NCBI GenBank assembly: GCA_964469505.1
Contig: CAYXZO010000092.1
Location: 1-6,676 of the forward strand
DNA from: CAYXZO01 sp964469505
Lineage (GTDB): Bacteria; Fidelibacterota; UBA8477; JABMPR01
Direction of reading: 5' to 3'
DNA: 6,676 nt
Both the position numbers and the translations under genes were made by a program. Within the stretch, counting starts at the first letter, position 1. Each line of letters starts with the position of its first letter. The notes beneath the pieces are model-generated. The model was not told where the DNA came from. It saw nothing but the letters and a program-made list of their open reading frames with translations, and did not search any database. Below are positions 5,859 through 6,676 of the stretch, one piece after another.

Positions 5859-6676
5859 ATGAAAAAACTTCTCATTCTTGGTGGAGGAACCGCCGGGACG
5901 ATGATGGCCAATAAGCTGCGGCCGACGCTGGATCCCGATGAATGGCAGATTACCATCGTGGATCAGGAAGAGACACATTACTACCAACCGGGTTTTCTGT
6001 TCATTCCTTTTGGGATTTACAAGCGGAATGATGTACTGAAGCCCAAGCGTGACTTTTTCCCGGCTGGGTGCGAAGTGATTTTTGCAGAAGTGGACCGGAT
6101 CATCCCGGACAAGAATCAGGTCAGACTTAAGAATGGACATCTTTTGGGGTATGATTTCCTGATTATTGCCACCGGGTCACAGGTTCGCCCTGACGAAACT
6201 GAGGGAATGACGGGACCGCAATGGCATAAGAATATCTTCGATTTTTATACCCTGGAGGGAGCTCAAAAGCTGGCCAACTTCCTGAAATATTGGGAAGGGG
6301 GAAGGCTAGTTCTGAATATTGTAGAGATGCCCATTAAGTGTCCGGTAGCTCCCTTGGAGTTCGTTTTCCTGGCCGATTGGTGGTTAACCGAGCAGGGTAT
6401 TCGGGATAAGGTTGAAATTGAGTTTGTTACACCTCTGCCGGGTGCATTCACTAAGCCAAGGGCTTCAGCAGTTTTTGGAGATTTTCTGGATAAAAAGAAT
6501 ATCAAACTTACCGCCGATTTTTCTATAGGTCGTGTGGACCAAGAGCGGAACGTCATTGTTTCCTGGGATGAACGGGAAGTACCGTACGATCTGCTGGTGA
6601 CCATTCCCACCAACATGGGTTCCGAGGTAATTGCCCGTTCTGAAATGGGAGACGAATTAAACTTTATCCCCACCGA
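5859..6676 (+). CDS. Sulfide:quinone oxidoreductase / FCSD-like FAD-dependent oxidoreductase (3' end outside window)
   Basis: The first 272 residues of a two-dinucleotide-binding-domain flavoprotein are present; the right edge cuts the gene. The N-terminus is a beta strand followed by GGGTAG (8-13), the ADP-binding loop for FAD, and the strand ends in an acidic residue (ITIVDQEE, 31-38). YYQPGFLFIPFG (41-52) and YDFLIIATGSQ (98-108) are typical of sulfide:quinone reductases and flavocytochrome c sulfide dehydrogenase. Cys161 in MPIKCPVAPLEF (157-168) matches the conserved redox cysteine in their KCxxAPxE-type motif. The first SQR cysteine, expected near residues 124-132, is absent; Cys71 is the only other cysteine seen, and the third would lie beyond the edge. 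No signal peptide is present. The ATG follows AAGGGG by about 10 nt. Divergent placement from the psr-type operon supports a sulfur role, probably sulfide oxidation with quinone as acceptor. A related persulfide or NAD(P)H enzyme is possible. Confidence 0.85.
   Translation, partial: MKKLLILGGGTAGTMMANKLRPTLDPDEWQITIVDQEETHYYQPGFLFIPFGIYKRNDVLKPKRDFFPAGCEVIFAEVDRIIPDKNQVRLKNGHLLGYDFLIIATGSQVRPDETEGMTGPQWHKNIFDFYTLEGAQKLANFLKYWEGGRLVLNIVEMPIKCPVAPLEFVFLADWWLTEQGIRDKVEIEFVTPLPGAFTKPRASAVFGDFLDKKNIKLTADFSIGRVDQERNVIVSWDEREVPYDLLVTIPTNMGSEVIARSEMGDELNFIPT

Noticed and set aside
5712..6140. Minus-strand open frame of 142 codons overlapping the SQR-like gene
   Set aside because: Most of it is antisense to a clear FAD-domain coding sequence, and its translation shows no family features.
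6263..6673. Minus-strand open frame of 136 codons
   Set aside because: It lies wholly antisense to the SQR-like coding sequence and has a low-complexity Ser/Arg-rich translation typical of a shadow frame.

Overview
The window carries one compact sulfur-metabolism locus from an unidentified bacterium. GC content looks moderate (near 50% by eye in the genes, lower in the central intergenic region). The Tat-exported molybdoenzyme, with its iron-sulfur and membrane partners, implies an anaerobic or facultative organism with a respiratory quinone pool. Nothing here fixes the phylum, and I do not name a genus.

Layout. From 5307 down to 1, six genes run on the minus strand as one tight operon: a Tat-exported molybdopterin oxidoreductase of the polysulfide/thiosulfate reductase family (psrA-like), a four-cluster ferredoxin subunit (psrB-like), an NrfD/PsrC membrane subunit, two half-size YeeE/YedE sulfur-transport proteins, and a membrane-anchored rhodanese-like protein cut off by the left edge. 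Junctions are mostly overlaps or gaps under 10 nt (4-nt overlap, 7 nt, 41 nt, 1-nt overlap, 3 nt). Bases 5308-5858 hold no convincing gene and are AT-richer; they form the shared upstream region of two divergent units. From 5859 to the right edge a plus-strand gene encodes the N-terminal 272 residues of a sulfide:quinone oxidoreductase / flavocytochrome c sulfide dehydrogenase-like FAD protein.

How the genes fit together (inference). The Psr-like ABC complex would exchange electrons between the quinone pool and a periplasmic sulfur compound such as polysulfide, thiosulfate or tetrathionate. The YeeE/YedE pair would move a sulfur species across the inner membrane. The rhodanese-like protein, which has Ser where the catalytic Cys should be, could bind or present a sulfur compound rather than transfer sulfane sulfur. 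The divergent FAD enzyme could oxidise sulfide to polysulfide, or do a related reaction, linking both halves in a sulfide/polysulfide cycle. The direction of flow and the true substrate cannot be read from the sequence.

The individual families are known. The points worth a second look are the Cys-less rhodanese active site, the split transporter, the apparent absence of the first SQR cysteine, and the long divergent control region.
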